Shown: positions 1 through 5,114 of the stretch, one piece after another
Layout: each line of letters opens with the position of its first letter
How positions within the stretch are numbered: position 1 is the stretch's first letter
Program-made: the position numbers and the translations under genes
The notes under the pieces: model-generated
Told to the model about the DNA's origin: nothing
Seen by the model: only the letters and a program-made list of their open reading frames with translations
The model's database searches: none
Origin: Bacteroidota bacterium
Lineage (GTDB): Bacteria; Bacteroidota; Bacteroidia; Flavobacteriales; Flavobacteriaceae
Assembly: GCA_022560715.1 (NCBI GenBank)
Contig: JADFSQ010000181.1
Span: 1-5,114 of the forward strand
Length of the DNA stretch: 5,114 nucleotides
Direction: 5' to 3'

Positions 1-53
1 TTTCCTCTTGAGTCAAAAATTTGTCTTGCGTGGATATTTCGTATGACACTCAT
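1..53 (-). CDS. eno: Enolase, N-terminal fragment (cut by window edge)
   Basis: Enolase (2-phosphoglycerate to phosphoenolpyruvate, cytoplasmic glycolytic enzyme). Only the first 17 codons are inside the window. Reading from the ATG at 53-51 gives MSVIRNIHARQIFDSRG, which carries the family's conserved N-terminal IxxIxARqIFDSRGNPT signature. The frame stays open to position 1, so the gene continues beyond the window. The start is fixed by this signature beginning almost at the initiator Met, as in other enolases. It lies 130 nt downstream of carA on the same strand, an order (rplQ-carA-eno) I know from Flavobacteriia. The sequence before the ATG is A/T-rich with no Shine-Dalgarno motif. The fragment is short, but the match is distinctive. 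Confidence 0.9.
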   Translation of the reverse strand, partial: MSVIRNIHARQIFDSRG

Positions 54-82
54 AAGTATGTGTTATTTATATTTTCGGAGTT

Positions 83-109
83 CAAATTTACGGCTTAATA
101 TTGTTTAAA
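83..109 (-). promoter_or_regulatory. Candidate Bacteroidota-type promoter for eno
   Basis: On the minus strand, TAAATTTG (90-83) matches the Bacteroidota -7 consensus TAnnTTTG exactly. It lies 29 nt before the eno ATG, leaving a short leader. The -33 element is poor: the nearest candidate is TTTA at 109-106, with a 15-nt spacer where TTTG and a slightly longer spacer are expected. The rest of the 54-183 spacer is very A/T-rich. It includes a 12-nt palindrome at 129-140 and shows no clear terminator for carA. Support is the exact -7 box and its position only. Confidence 0.4.
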
Positions 110-183
110 TATCTATGCCTTAAGAAGAATTATATATAATACTATCTATAACGTTTTAGTAAAATAAAAAAGACAATAAACAC

Positions 184-1311
184 TTAAACTCTTTGAATAT
201 TTTTCAGTTTGGCAGACTTGATATTCTCTATAAATTGATCGAATAAATACCTTGAATCATGTGGTCCCGGACTTGCTTCGGGATGAAATTGCACAGAAAA
301 ACAGTTTTTACTTTTCATTGACAGCCCTGCTACTGTATTATCGTTAAGATGTATATGTGTGATTTCTAAATCAGGATGAGCTTCGGCTTCTTTTTTATTG
401 ATAGCAAAGCCATGATTTTGTGAGGTAATCTCTCCTTTTCCAGTTATTAAGTTCTTTACAGGATGGTTTATGCCTCTATGTCCATTATGCATTTTATAGG
501 TAGAAACACCATTCGCCAAAGCAATAATCTGATGACCAAGACAAATACCAAATAACGGAAGGTCTCTTTTTATAATTTCTTTTGCAAGATTCTGCGCTTC
601 TATTAAGGGTTCAGGATCTCCAGGACCATTGGATAAAAAATAACCATCAGGATTAAAATCATTCATATCTTCGAAAGACGCATCATAAGGAAATACTTTA
701 ATATATGCATCTCTTAATGCTAGGTTACGAAGAATATTCTTTTTAATTCCTATATCTAATGCTGCGATTTTTATGGATGCATTTTCATCTCCAAAATAAT
801 ACGGCTGTTTTGTTGATACTTTAGATGCCAACTCAAGACCATCCATATTTGGCACTTTTGTAAGTTGTTCCTTTAGGCTTTGAATATTTTCGACATCAGT
901 GGAAATCACGGCATTCATCGCTCCATTATCTCTTATATAACTAACAAGTGCTCTGGTATCGACATCTGAAATCGCAAATAGATTGTTCTTTTTGAAAAAA
1001 TCTTCTAAAGAGCCATTAGCATCTTTACGAGAATAATTATAACTAAAATTTTTACAAATTAAACCAGCGATTTTTATTGAATCTGATTCTACTTCATTTT
1101 CATTAACACCATAATTACCTATATGCGCATTTGTAGCTATCATAAGTTGTCCAAAATATGAAGGGTCTGTAAATATTTCCTGATAGCCTGTCATTCCAGT
1201 ATTGAAGCATACTTCGCCAAAAGCACTTCCATCATCGCCAATAGCTTTACCATAAAAAATGGTACCATCTGCTAAAAGGATTATGGCTTTTTTACGTATT
1301 TGGTATTTCAT
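184..1311 (-). CDS. carA: Carbamoyl-phosphate synthetase small (glutaminase) subunit
   Basis: CarA hydrolyses glutamine and passes ammonia to CarB, which makes carbamoyl phosphate for pyrimidine and arginine synthesis. The 375-residue product is close to the usual length (E. coli CarA is about 382). The N-terminal CPSase small-chain domain carries FNTGMTGYQEIFTDPSYFG (36-54) and DTRALV (118-123). The class I glutamine amidotransferase domain begins near residue 180 and has SNGPGDP (227-233), the nucleophile elbow GICLGHQ with Cys257, GHRGINHPV (278-286 region), TSQNHGFAI (296-304) and QFHPEASPGP with His343 and Glu345. The Cys-His-Glu triad is therefore intact. The start at 1311 gives MKYQIRKKAIILLADG, typical of the family in this phylum, and no better upstream start exists. 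carB is not adjacent, so the large subunit must be encoded elsewhere. The gene follows rplQ but lies beyond a terminator, which suggests its own promoter or read-through. Confidence 0.97.
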   Translation of the reverse strand: MKYQIRKKAIILLADGTIFYGKAIGDDGSAFGEVCFNTGMTGYQEIFTDPSYFGQLMIATNAHIGNYGVNENEVESDSIKIAGLICKNFSYNYSRKDANGSLEDFFKKNNLFAISDVDTRALVSYIRDNGAMNAVISTDVENIQSLKEQLTKVPNMDGLELASKVSTKQPYYFGDENASIKIAALDIGIKKNILRNLALRDAYIKVFPYDASFEDMNDFNPDGYFLSNGPGDPEPLIEAQNLAKEIIKRDLPLFGICLGHQIIALANGVSTYKMHNGHRGINHPVKNLITGKGEITSQNHGFAINKKEAEAHPDLEITHIHLNDNTVAGLSMKSKNCFSVQFHPEASPGPHDSRYLFDQFIENIKSAKLKNIQRV

Positions 1312-1354
1312 TGTTTATTTGTAAAGTCCCTAACTTAAATAGGATAAAGTTTCA

Positions 1355-1383
1355 CAAAAGTGCATAAAAAAAGGGTAAACAAA
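1355..1383 (-). promoter_or_regulatory. Weak candidate promoter for carA, overlapping the rplQ terminator
   Basis: On the minus strand TTTG (1383-1380) is followed after exactly 17 nt by CACTTTTG (1362-1355). The latter differs from the Bacteroidota -7 consensus TAnnTTTG only at its first base. It would place the transcription start roughly 35-40 nt before the carA ATG. The -33 element falls inside the loop and stem of the rplQ terminator and the U-tract fills part of the spacer, so the two functions would share DNA. T-rich sequence makes chance matches likely, hence low confidence. Confidence 0.28.
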
Positions 1384-1398
1384 AACAGTTTATCCTTT
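1366..1398 (-). terminator. Rho-independent terminator after rplQ
   Basis: The minus-strand transcript has GGATAAAC (1395-1388), a 7-nt loop, then GTTTACCC (1380-1373), followed by an uninterrupted run of seven T (1372-1366). The stem is 8 bp with one G-U pair and can extend by three A-U pairs into the T-run (1396-1398 with 1372-1370). It starts 25 nt after the rplQ stop codon and ends 54 nt before the carA start. Stem, loop size and U-tract all fit an intrinsic terminator. It marks the likely end of the ribosomal-protein transcription unit, though some read-through to carA cannot be excluded. Confidence 0.75.
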
Positions 1399-1422
1399 AT
1401 ATTTATCAATGCTTATTAACAT

Positions 1423-1896
1423 CTATTCTTCTTCATTTGAAGTTTTAACGTCTACAGTTGGAGCAACAGCACCTTTACTTCCACCTCTTCTGCTTCTACG
1501 TGTTGTTTTCTTTTTAGCCTTATCAGCATTATAAATCTCATTATAATCTACAAGCTCTATCATTGCCATATCTGCATTATCACCAAGACGATTACCAAGT
1601 TTTATAATTCTTGTATAGCCTCCAGGACGATCACCTACTTTTACTGCAACTTCTCTAAAAAGTTCTGTAACTGCTTCTTTTTGTCTTAAACGACTAAATA
1701 CAATACGTCTGTTGTGTGTTGTATCTTCTTTTGATTTTGTAATCATTGGTTCAACAAATTGCTTTAAAGCTTTTGCTTTTGCTACTGTTGTATTAATACG
1801 CTTATGCTCTATTAAAGAACAAGCCATATTAGCTAACATCGATTTTCTGTGAGCGGTTTTTCTACCTAAATGGTTTACTTTTTTTCCGTGTCTCAT
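1423..1896 (-). CDS. rplQ: 50S ribosomal protein bL17
   Basis: bL17 is a large-subunit protein near the polypeptide exit tunnel. The product has 157 residues against about 127 in E. coli. The core (about 1-122) has the family landmarks [17 protein letters not shown] at the N-terminus, the helix with [19 protein letters not shown] (34-52), and [22 protein letters not shown] leading to IELVDYNE. After about residue 123 comes a tail rich in Lys/Arg, with basic clusters ([14 protein letters not shown]), that ends in acidic NEEE. Such C-terminal extensions are common in bL17 of Bacteroidota; the role of the tail is unknown to me. The ATG at 1896 is fixed by the conserved [12 protein letters not shown] start. 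No Shine-Dalgarno precedes it; the leader is part of a 7-nt repeat array. The gene is the last of the ribosomal cluster, 130 nt after rpoA and followed by a terminator. Confidence 0.98.
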   Translation of the reverse strand: MRHGKKVNHLGRKTAHRKSMLANMACSLIEHKRINTTVAKAKALKQFVEPMITKSKEDTTHNRRIVFSRLRQKEAVTELFREVAVKVGDRPGGYTRIIKLGNRLGDNADMAMIELVDYNEIYNADKAKKKTTRRSRRGGSKGAVAPTVDVKTSNEEE

Positions 1897-1901
1897 TGTT
1901 T

Positions 1902-1936
1902 TTTAGATTTTAGAAACTAGAAATTAGATGTTAGAC
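1902..1936. repeat. Tandem 7-nt repeat, right arm (TAGA heptads on + strand)
   Basis: Five consecutive 7-nt units fill these 35 bases: TTTAGAT, TTTAGAA, ACTAGAA, ATTAGAT, GTTAGAC. The core TAGA starts at 1904, 1911, 1918, 1925 and 1932, spaced exactly seven bases each time, while the other three positions vary. The array abuts the rplQ start codon (only 5 nt away) and is therefore in the rplQ 5' untranslated region. It is inverted relative to the array at 1988-2022. Confidence 0.8.
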
Positions 1937-1987
1937 TTGACTTGTCCCCAAATGAGAACCAATAATAATATTATTTAAGGCTTTTAG

Positions 1988-2022
1988 TCTTGTGTCTATG
2001 CTCTATTTTCTATACTCTATAT
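1988..2022. repeat. Tandem 7-nt repeat, left arm (TCTA heptads on + strand)
   Basis: Five 7-nt units run TCTTGTG, TCTATGC, TCTATTT, TCTATAC, TCTATAT. The core starts at 1988 (imperfect), 1995, 2002, 2009 and 2016. TCTA is the complement of TAGA, so this array is the inverted counterpart of 1902-1936. The array lies 4 nt downstream of the rpoA stop codon. In the minus-strand transcript the two arms can pair in register (1932-1936 with 1994-1998, 1918-1928 with 2002-2012 at 10 of 11, 1911-1914 with 2016-2019). This makes an imperfect long hairpin with a loop of about 43 nt. Confidence 0.78.
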
Positions 2023-2026
2023 TTTT

Positions 2027-3019
2027 TTAATCTTTATCTAATTTATATTTACTTAAATCCATTCCGAAGTTAAGCCCTTTAACATTTACAAGTTCTTCAA
2101 GCTCAGTTAAAGATTTTTTACCAAAATTACGGAACTTCATCAGGTCGTTTTTATTAAAAGACACCAAGTCTCCCAATGTATCAACCTCGGCAGCTTTTAA
2201 ACAATTTAATGCACGAACTGAAAGATCCATATCAATAAGTTTGGTTTTCAATAACTGTCTCATATGAAGAGATTCTTCGTCATAAGTTTCGGTTTGTGCA
2301 ATCTCGTCGGCTTCGAGTGTTATTCTCTCATCCGAGAACAACATGAAATGATGAATTAAAATTTTAGCAGCTTCGGTTAAAGCCTCTTGTGGCACTATAG
2401 ATCCATCCGTAATAATTTCGAAAACTAATTTTTCGTAATCTGTTTTTTGCTCTACACGATAATTCTCAACACTATATTTTACGTTTTTTATTGGTGTGTA
2501 AATAGAATCTGTAAAAATTGTACCAAGTGGTGCTGTTGCTTTTTTATTTTCTTCAGCAGGAACATAACCTCTACCTTTTTCGATAGTAATTTCCATGTTG
2601 ATACTTACTTTAGGATCTAAATTACAGATAACCAAATCTGAATTTAAAACTTGGAATCCTGAAATAAATTTCTGAAAATCTCCAGCTGTAATTTGTTCTT
2701 GTCCGGAAATAGAAATTGAAACCGATTCGTTATCAACTTCATCAATTTGACGTTTAAAACGAATTTGTTTAAGGTTAAGTACCATTTCTGTAACATCCTC
2801 AACTACTCCTGTAATTGTAGAAAATTCGTGTTCTACACCTTCAATTCTAACCGATGTAATTGCAAATCCTTCTAAAGAAGATAGCAAAACTCTTCTTAAA
2901 GCATTTCCTACAGTTAAGCCATAACCAGGCTCTAAAGGTCTAAACTCGAATTTGCCTTCAAACTCATTTGAATCTATTAAGATTACTTTATCGGGCTTTT
3001 GAAAATTTAATATTGCCAT
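2027..3019 (-). CDS. rpoA: DNA-directed RNA polymerase subunit alpha
   Basis: The alpha subunit dimerises to scaffold assembly of RNA polymerase and contacts promoter DNA and activators. The 330-residue length is normal for the family (E. coli 329). The N-terminal assembly domain has [21 protein letters not shown] (about 29-49), [13 protein letters not shown] (57-69), [10 protein letters not shown] (75-84) and GRGYVPAE (149-156). A linker of about 235-258 leads to the C-terminal helix-hairpin-helix domain, with [10 protein letters not shown] (266-275), TLGDLV (281-286) and [13 protein letters not shown] (299-311). Residues Arg269, Asn272, Cys273, Gly300, Lys302 and Ser303 align at a constant offset of four with the E. 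coli UP-element-binding set R265, N268, C269, G296, K298 and S299, so the DNA-contact surface is conserved. The ATG at 3019 gives [12 protein letters not shown], and the gene starts 21 nt after rpsD, implying co-transcription. The start is preceded by A-rich sequence with no Shine-Dalgarno. Confidence 0.99.
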   Translation of the reverse strand: MAILNFQKPDKVILIDSNEFEGKFEFRPLEPGYGLTVGNALRRVLLSSLEGFAITSVRIEGVEHEFSTITGVVEDVTEMVLNLKQIRFKRQIDEVDNESVSISISGQEQITAGDFQKFISGFQVLNSDLVICNLDPKVSINMEITIEKGRGYVPAEENKKATAPLGTIFTDSIYTPIKNVKYSVENYRVEQKTDYEKLVFEIITDGSIVPQEALTEAAKILIHHFMLFSDERITLEADEIAQTETYDEESLHMRQLLKTKLIDMDLSVRALNCLKAAEVDTLGDLVSFNKNDLMKFRNFGKKSLTELEELVNVKGLNFGMDLSKYKLDKD

Positions 3020-3040
3020 ATTGTTTTATTGTATCAGTTA

Positions 3041-3646
3041 TTATTTAGAATATAATTCGACGATGAATTGTTCGTTAATGTTTTCTGGAATTTGAATACG
3101 TGCCGGAATAGACACATAAGTGCCTTCTTTAGTATCGTTGTTCCATGTAATCCATTCGTAAACATGACTTGAATTAGAAAGTGACCTTTCAATTGTTTCA
3201 AGTGATTTAGATTTCTCTCTTACTGCCACTACATCTCCAGCTTTTAACGAATAAGATGGAATGTTTACCAATTTACCGTTTACTGTAATATGCCTGTGAG
3301 AAACGAGTTGTCTTGCTCCGCTTCGTGATGGGGAAATACCCATTCTGTACACAACATTGTCTAATCTAGATTCGCATAATTGCAACAATACTTCTCCAGT
3401 AAGACCTGAAGCTGCAGTAGCTTTTTTAAACATGTTTCTAAATTGACGTTCTAAAATACCGTAAGTGTATTTTGCTTTTTGCTTTTCCATAAGTTGGATA
3501 GCGTATTCAGATTTTTTTCCACGTCTTCTAGTGTTTCCGTGTTGACCTGGAGGATAATTTCTTTTTTCGAAAGATTTATCTTCTCCAAAAATAGCTTCTC
3601 CGAATTTACGTGCTATTTTAGTTTTAGGACCAGTATATCTTGCCAT
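3041..3646 (-). CDS. rpsD: 30S ribosomal protein uS4
   Basis: uS4 is a primary 16S rRNA-binding protein that nucleates 30S body assembly; in several bacteria it also represses its own mRNA. The 201 residues match the usual length. The N-terminal region has [17 protein letters not shown], then [12 protein letters not shown] (26-37) and the helical [18 protein letters not shown] (46-63). The S4 RNA-binding domain follows at about 92-155, with [12 protein letters not shown] (92-103) and [17 protein letters not shown] (111-127). The N-terminal region lacks the four-cysteine zinc knuckle found in some uS4 proteins; the only cysteine is Cys91. The ATG at 3646 is set by the universal MARYTGP start. 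The gene is separated from rpsK by 161 nt of structured, repeat-containing spacer, but joined to rpoA by a 21-nt gap, so rpsD-rpoA may have some expression independence from the upstream genes. Confidence 0.99.
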   Translation of the reverse strand: MARYTGPKTKIARKFGEAIFGEDKSFEKRNYPPGQHGNTRRRGKKSEYAIQLMEKQKAKYTYGILERQFRNMFKKATAASGLTGEVLLQLCESRLDNVVYRMGISPSRSGARQLVSHRHITVNGKLVNIPSYSLKAGDVVAVREKSKSLETIERSLSNSSHVYEWITWNNDTKEGTYVSIPARIQIPENINEQFIVELYSK

Positions 3647-3660
3647 TTTAAATTTGTTTT

Positions 3661-3716
3661 GAGAGTGATTATGAATTAAGGTCTTATACTTATCCTTCGA
3701 TAATCGTTAGCCTCTC
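3661..3716 (-). promoter_or_regulatory. Candidate structured mRNA leader of rpsD (three stacked helices)
   Basis: In the minus-strand RNA three short perfect helices nest in one stem. P1 pairs GAGAG (3716-3712) with CUCUC (3665-3661). P2 pairs GAUUAU (3705-3700) with AUAAUC (3672-3667). P3 pairs AAGG (3697-3694) with CCUU (3681-3678), closing a 12-nt loop. Internal loops are 6/1 nt between P1 and P2 and 2/5 nt between P2 and P3. The base of P1 is 14 nt before the rpsD ATG, so a bound protein or stabilised stem could block initiation. uS4 autoregulation through its mRNA leader is established in E. coli (before rpsM) and in Bacillus (before rpsD). Here the rpmJ-rpsM gap is only 2 nt, so an rpsD leader is the plausible site. 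The function is inferred, and some pairing may be chance. Confidence 0.4.
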
Positions 3717-3735
3717 GGTTATACTTGTTTTTGAT

Positions 3736-3770
3736 AATTCTGAATTCAAAATTCTGAATTCTGAATTGGG
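3736..3770. repeat. Tandem 7-nt repeat in the rpsK-rpsD spacer
   Basis: Five adjacent 7-nt units read AATTCTG, AATTCAA, AATTCTG, AATTCTG, AATTGGG on the plus strand. AATT is invariant and spaced exactly seven bases. Three units are identical. The array is 35 bases long, like each arm in the rplQ-rpoA spacer, though the core sequence differs (AATTC rather than TAGA). GAATTC is self-complementary, so the units can pair with one another. No open reading frame or promoter consensus is associated with it. Confidence 0.8.
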
Positions 3771-3788
3771 TTATTAAACTTTTATAAG

Positions 3789-3809
3789 AAACTGAAACAA
3801 GTTCAGTTT
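3789..3809 (-). other. Hairpin overlapping the rpsK stop codon
   Basis: The minus-strand transcript has AAACTGAA (3809-3802), a 5-nt loop (3801-3797) and TTCAGTTT (3796-3789), a perfect 8-bp stem. The first two bases of the stem belong to the TAA stop codon of rpsK. There is no following T-run (the next bases are CTTATAAAAG), so it is not a classical intrinsic terminator. It may protect or define an mRNA 3' end, or simply slow ribosomes or polymerase; its role is unknown. Confidence 0.55.
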
Positions 3810-4191
3810 AAACTCTTCTACGTTTTGGAGGTCTGCATCCATTATGTGGTGTTGGTGTCACATCTATAATTTCTGTAACTTCAATACCTCCATTATGTAT
3901 CGATCTAATAGCAGATTCTCTACCATTACCCGGACCTTTTACGTACACTTTTACTTTCCTTAAACCAGCTTCTTTAGCTACTTCTAAAGCATCTTCGGCA
4001 GCCAATTGAGCAGCATAAGGTGTATTTTTCTTTGAACCTCTAAATCCCATTTTACCTGCTGAAGACCACGAAATTACGTCGCCTTTCTTATTGGTAAGAG
4101 AAATAATAATATTATTAAAAGAAGCTGTAATGTGTGCTTCTCCTACAGAATCTACTATAACTTTACGTTTTTTAGCACTTGCTTTTGCCAT
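3808..4191 (-). CDS. rpsK: 30S ribosomal protein uS11
   Basis: uS11 sits on the 30S platform, where it helps form the mRNA exit path. The 127 residues match family length. Landmarks are the short Lys-rich N-terminus ([11 protein letters not shown]), [18 protein letters not shown] (17-34), [22 protein letters not shown] (41-62), [18 protein letters not shown] (80-97) and the C-terminal [16 protein letters not shown]. The HNG motif contains Asn117, equivalent to the asparagine reported to become isoaspartate in E. coli uS11. The ATG at 4191 follows the rpsM stop by 12 nt, in a continuous operon, with no Shine-Dalgarno motif. A hairpin begins in its stop codon and a 161-nt spacer follows. Confidence 0.99.
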   Translation of the reverse strand: MAKASAKKRKVIVDSVGEAHITASFNNIIISLTNKKGDVISWSSAGKMGFRGSKKNTPYAAQLAAEDALEVAKEAGLRKVKVYVKGPGNGRESAIRSIHNGGIEVTEIIDVTPTPHNGCRPPKRRRV

Positions 4192-4203
4192 AATTACTAA
4201 TTA

Positions 4204-4578
4204 TTATTTAGTTACTTTTTTCTTATTAGCAACAGTTTTTCTTCTACCTTTTCTTGTTCTTGAGTTATTTTTAGTACGTTGCCCTCTTAAAGGAAGTCCA
4301 ATTCTATGACGAATTCCTCTATAACAACCAATATCCATTAATCGTTTAATGTGTATTTGTGTTTCTGAACGTAATTCACCTTCTATTGTAAATGTTCCAA
4401 CAGCCTCACGAATTTTACTGATTTCTTCATCAGTCCAATCTGAAACTTTTGTACTTTCATCTACTTTAGCAGTTTCCAATATTTGCTGCGCTCTACTTCT
4501 ACCTACTCCGTAGATATAAGTTAGCGAGATAACTCCTCTTTTTTGTTTTGGTATGTCTACACCTGCAATTCTTGCCAT
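4204..4578 (-). CDS. rpsM: 30S ribosomal protein uS13
   Basis: uS13 is in the 30S head and touches P-site tRNA and the inter-subunit bridge. The 124-residue product begins [15 protein letters not shown] and has the helix-two-turn-helix landmark [14 protein letters not shown] (21-34), then [24 protein letters not shown] (79-102). It ends in the very basic tail [21 protein letters not shown] that reaches towards the tRNA. It ends in tandem TAA TAA stops. The ATG at 4578 is only 2 nt after the rpmJ stop, so translation is probably coupled. This leaves no room for an E. coli-style alpha-operon leader pseudoknot before rpsM. Confidence 0.99.
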   Translation of the reverse strand: MARIAGVDIPKQKRGVISLTYIYGVGRSRAQQILETAKVDESTKVSDWTDEEISKIREAVGTFTIEGELRSETQIHIKRLMDIGCYRGIRHRIGLPLRGQRTKNNSRTRKGRRKTVANKKKVTK

Positions 4579-4580
4579 AA

Positions 4581-4697
4581 TTACCCTTGTCTTTGTTTGA
4601 ATCTAGGATTCTTTTTGTTGATTACGTAAAGCGTTCCTTTTCTACGCACGATTTTACAATCTGCGCTTCTCTTTTTTATTGATGCTCTTACTTTCAT
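4581..4697 (-). CDS. rpmJ: 50S ribosomal protein bL36, zinc-free type
   Basis: A 38-codon gene translated by hand from the ATG at 4697-4695 to the TAA at 4583-4581. The protein starts [20 protein letters not shown] and ends [12 protein letters not shown], matching bL36 over its whole length, including the KQRQG C-terminus. bL36 is a small 50S protein bound near the base of the L7/L12 stalk. The classical form has a Cys-Cys-Cys-His zinc ribbon. Here the equivalent positions are Ser11, Cys14, Asn27 and Phe33, so only one ligand remains and zinc binding is not expected. It lies 6 nt after infA and 2 nt before rpsM, within the operon. Confidence 0.97.
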   Translation of the reverse strand: MKVRASIKKRSADCKIVRRKGTLYVINKKNPRFKQRQG

Positions 4698-4703
4698 TTT
4701 GTA

Positions 4704-4919
4704 TTAGTATCTATAAGTTATTCTTGCCTTAGATAAATCGTAAGGACTCATTTCTAATTTTACTTTATCTCCTGGCAAAAGCTTTATGTAATGCATTCGC
4801 ATTTTACCAGAAATGTGAGCAGTCACAATGTGACCGTTTTCTAATTCAACACGAAACATCGCATTCGATAATGAATCTATTATTGTTCCGTCTTGTTCTA
4901 TTGCTGCTTGTTTTGCCAT
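4704..4919 (-). CDS. infA: Translation initiation factor IF-1
   Basis: IF1 binds the 30S A site and assists IF2 and IF3 in start-site selection. The 71-residue product is a single S1-type OB fold. It begins [13 protein letters not shown], with the family motifs [12 protein letters not shown] (19-30), [20 protein letters not shown] (34-53) and [14 protein letters not shown] (58-71) closing the protein, as is typical. The ATG at 4919 is confirmed by the length and the conserved MAK start. It follows secY by 15 nt and precedes rpmJ by 6 nt. The bases before the ATG are A/T-rich (TAATAAAAATACT) without a Shine-Dalgarno. Confidence 0.99.
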   Translation of the reverse strand: MAKQAAIEQDGTIIDSLSNAMFRVELENGHIVTAHISGKMRMHYIKLLPGDKVKLEMSPYDLSKARITYRY

Positions 4920-4934
4920 AGTATTTTTATTAAA

Positions 4935-5114
4935 CTATTGTATAGCTTTTCTATTTTTACCCGTTTTCATCAAGCCATCATAATGTTTATTTAATAAATA
5001 CGAATTAACTTGCAGCATCGTATCTATTGAAACTCCAACCATAATTAATAATGAGGTGCCTCCAAAAAATAATGCCCATCCTTGTTGTACACCCATTAAT
5101 TTTACAATAAACGC
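4935..5114 (-). CDS. secY: Protein translocase subunit SecY, C-terminal fragment (cut by window edge)
   Basis: SecY is the channel of the Sec translocon in the inner membrane. The window holds the last 59 codons, in frame from position 5114 to a TAG stop at 4937-4935. The fragment contains GWALFFGGTSLLIMVGVSIDT, corresponding to the tenth transmembrane helix with the conserved FGGTSLLI motif. The cytoplasmic C-terminal tail follows, with SYLLNKHYDGLMKTGKNRKAIQ; the HYDGLMK stretch is typical of bacterial SecY C-termini. The gene starts outside the window. Its position directly before infA is the usual spc-to-alpha junction. It is too short to judge overall integrity, but the end is intact. 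Confidence 0.95.
   Translation of the reverse strand, partial: AFIVKLMGVQQGWALFFGGTSLLIMVGVSIDTMLQVNSYLLNKHYDGLMKTGKNRKAIQ

Noticed and set aside
92..119. Possible carA terminator hairpin (GGC/GCC plus ATATT/AATAT)
   Set aside because: The stem is interrupted by unequal internal loops, only 3 plus 5 bp, and no T-run follows on the minus strand.
129..140. 12-bp A/T palindrome ATTATATATAAT as an operator
   Set aside because: The spacer is extremely A/T-rich and such palindromes arise readily by chance; no second site or known regulator motif supports it.
1902..2022. CRISPR array or insertion-sequence ends
   Set aside because: Units are 7 bases with no spacers of 30 bases or so, and there is no transposase or target duplication nearby.
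1897..2026. Promoter for rplQ
   Set aside because: No TAnnTTTG box at a sensible distance was found on the minus strand; ATTTG near 1950 lacks the TA and a -33 partner.
3479..3679. Plus-strand open frame of 66 codons
   Set aside because: It lies antisense to rpsD, whose protein is unmistakable. The translation is Phe/Ser-rich, as expected from the complement of an A-rich gene, and resembles no family I know.
3697..3760. Promoter for rpsD (TTTG then TATAACCG)
   Set aside because: The spacing is 23 nt and the -7 element keeps only TA of the consensus, so the match is no better than chance.
4091..4309. Plus-strand open frame of 72 codons with hydrophobic stretches
   Set aside because: It is antisense to the rpsK start and rpsM end. 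The Leu/Phe-rich translation is a shadow of Lys-rich ribosomal genes, not a membrane protein.

Overview
The window is a stretch of low-GC bacterial chromosome with every gene on the minus strand. In transcription order (high to low coordinates) it reads secY (3' end), infA, rpmJ, rpsM, rpsK, rpsD, rpoA, rplQ, carA, eno (5' end). The first eight form the distal end of the S10-spc-alpha ribosomal supercluster. The run rplQ-carA-eno, a 38-residue zinc-free bL36, a bL17 with a basic/acidic C-terminal tail, and the absence of Shine-Dalgarno sequences before the genes all point to Bacteroidota, most likely Flavobacteriia. This assignment is inferred from protein character and gene order, not from an rRNA sequence.

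Layout. 4935-5114 encodes the last 59 residues of SecY. infA, rpmJ, rpsM and rpsK follow with gaps of 15, 6, 2 and 12 nt, so they are surely co-transcribed. A 161-nt spacer (3647-3807) then precedes rpsD. It holds a hairpin at the rpsK stop codon, a tandem 7-nt repeat and a stacked three-helix structure just before the rpsD start. rpoA follows rpsD after 21 nt. A 130-nt spacer separates rpoA from rplQ and is largely two arrays of 7-nt repeats in inverted orientation. A good rho-independent terminator lies after rplQ, so carA and eno probably form separate or only partly coupled units. Candidate Bacteroidota-type promoters lie before carA (weak) and eno (better).

Function. The ribosomal genes make 30S proteins uS13, uS11 and uS4, 50S proteins bL36 and bL17, initiation factor IF1, the RNA polymerase alpha subunit and the SecY translocon channel. 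CarA is the glutaminase subunit of carbamoyl-phosphate synthetase (pyrimidine and arginine supply), and enolase is glycolytic.

The gene content is ordinary. The non-routine material is in the spacers: 7-nt-periodic repeats in both long spacers of the ribosomal cluster, a candidate uS4 leader before rpsD, and the terminator/promoter junction before carA. No mobile element, CRISPR array or defence gene was seen.
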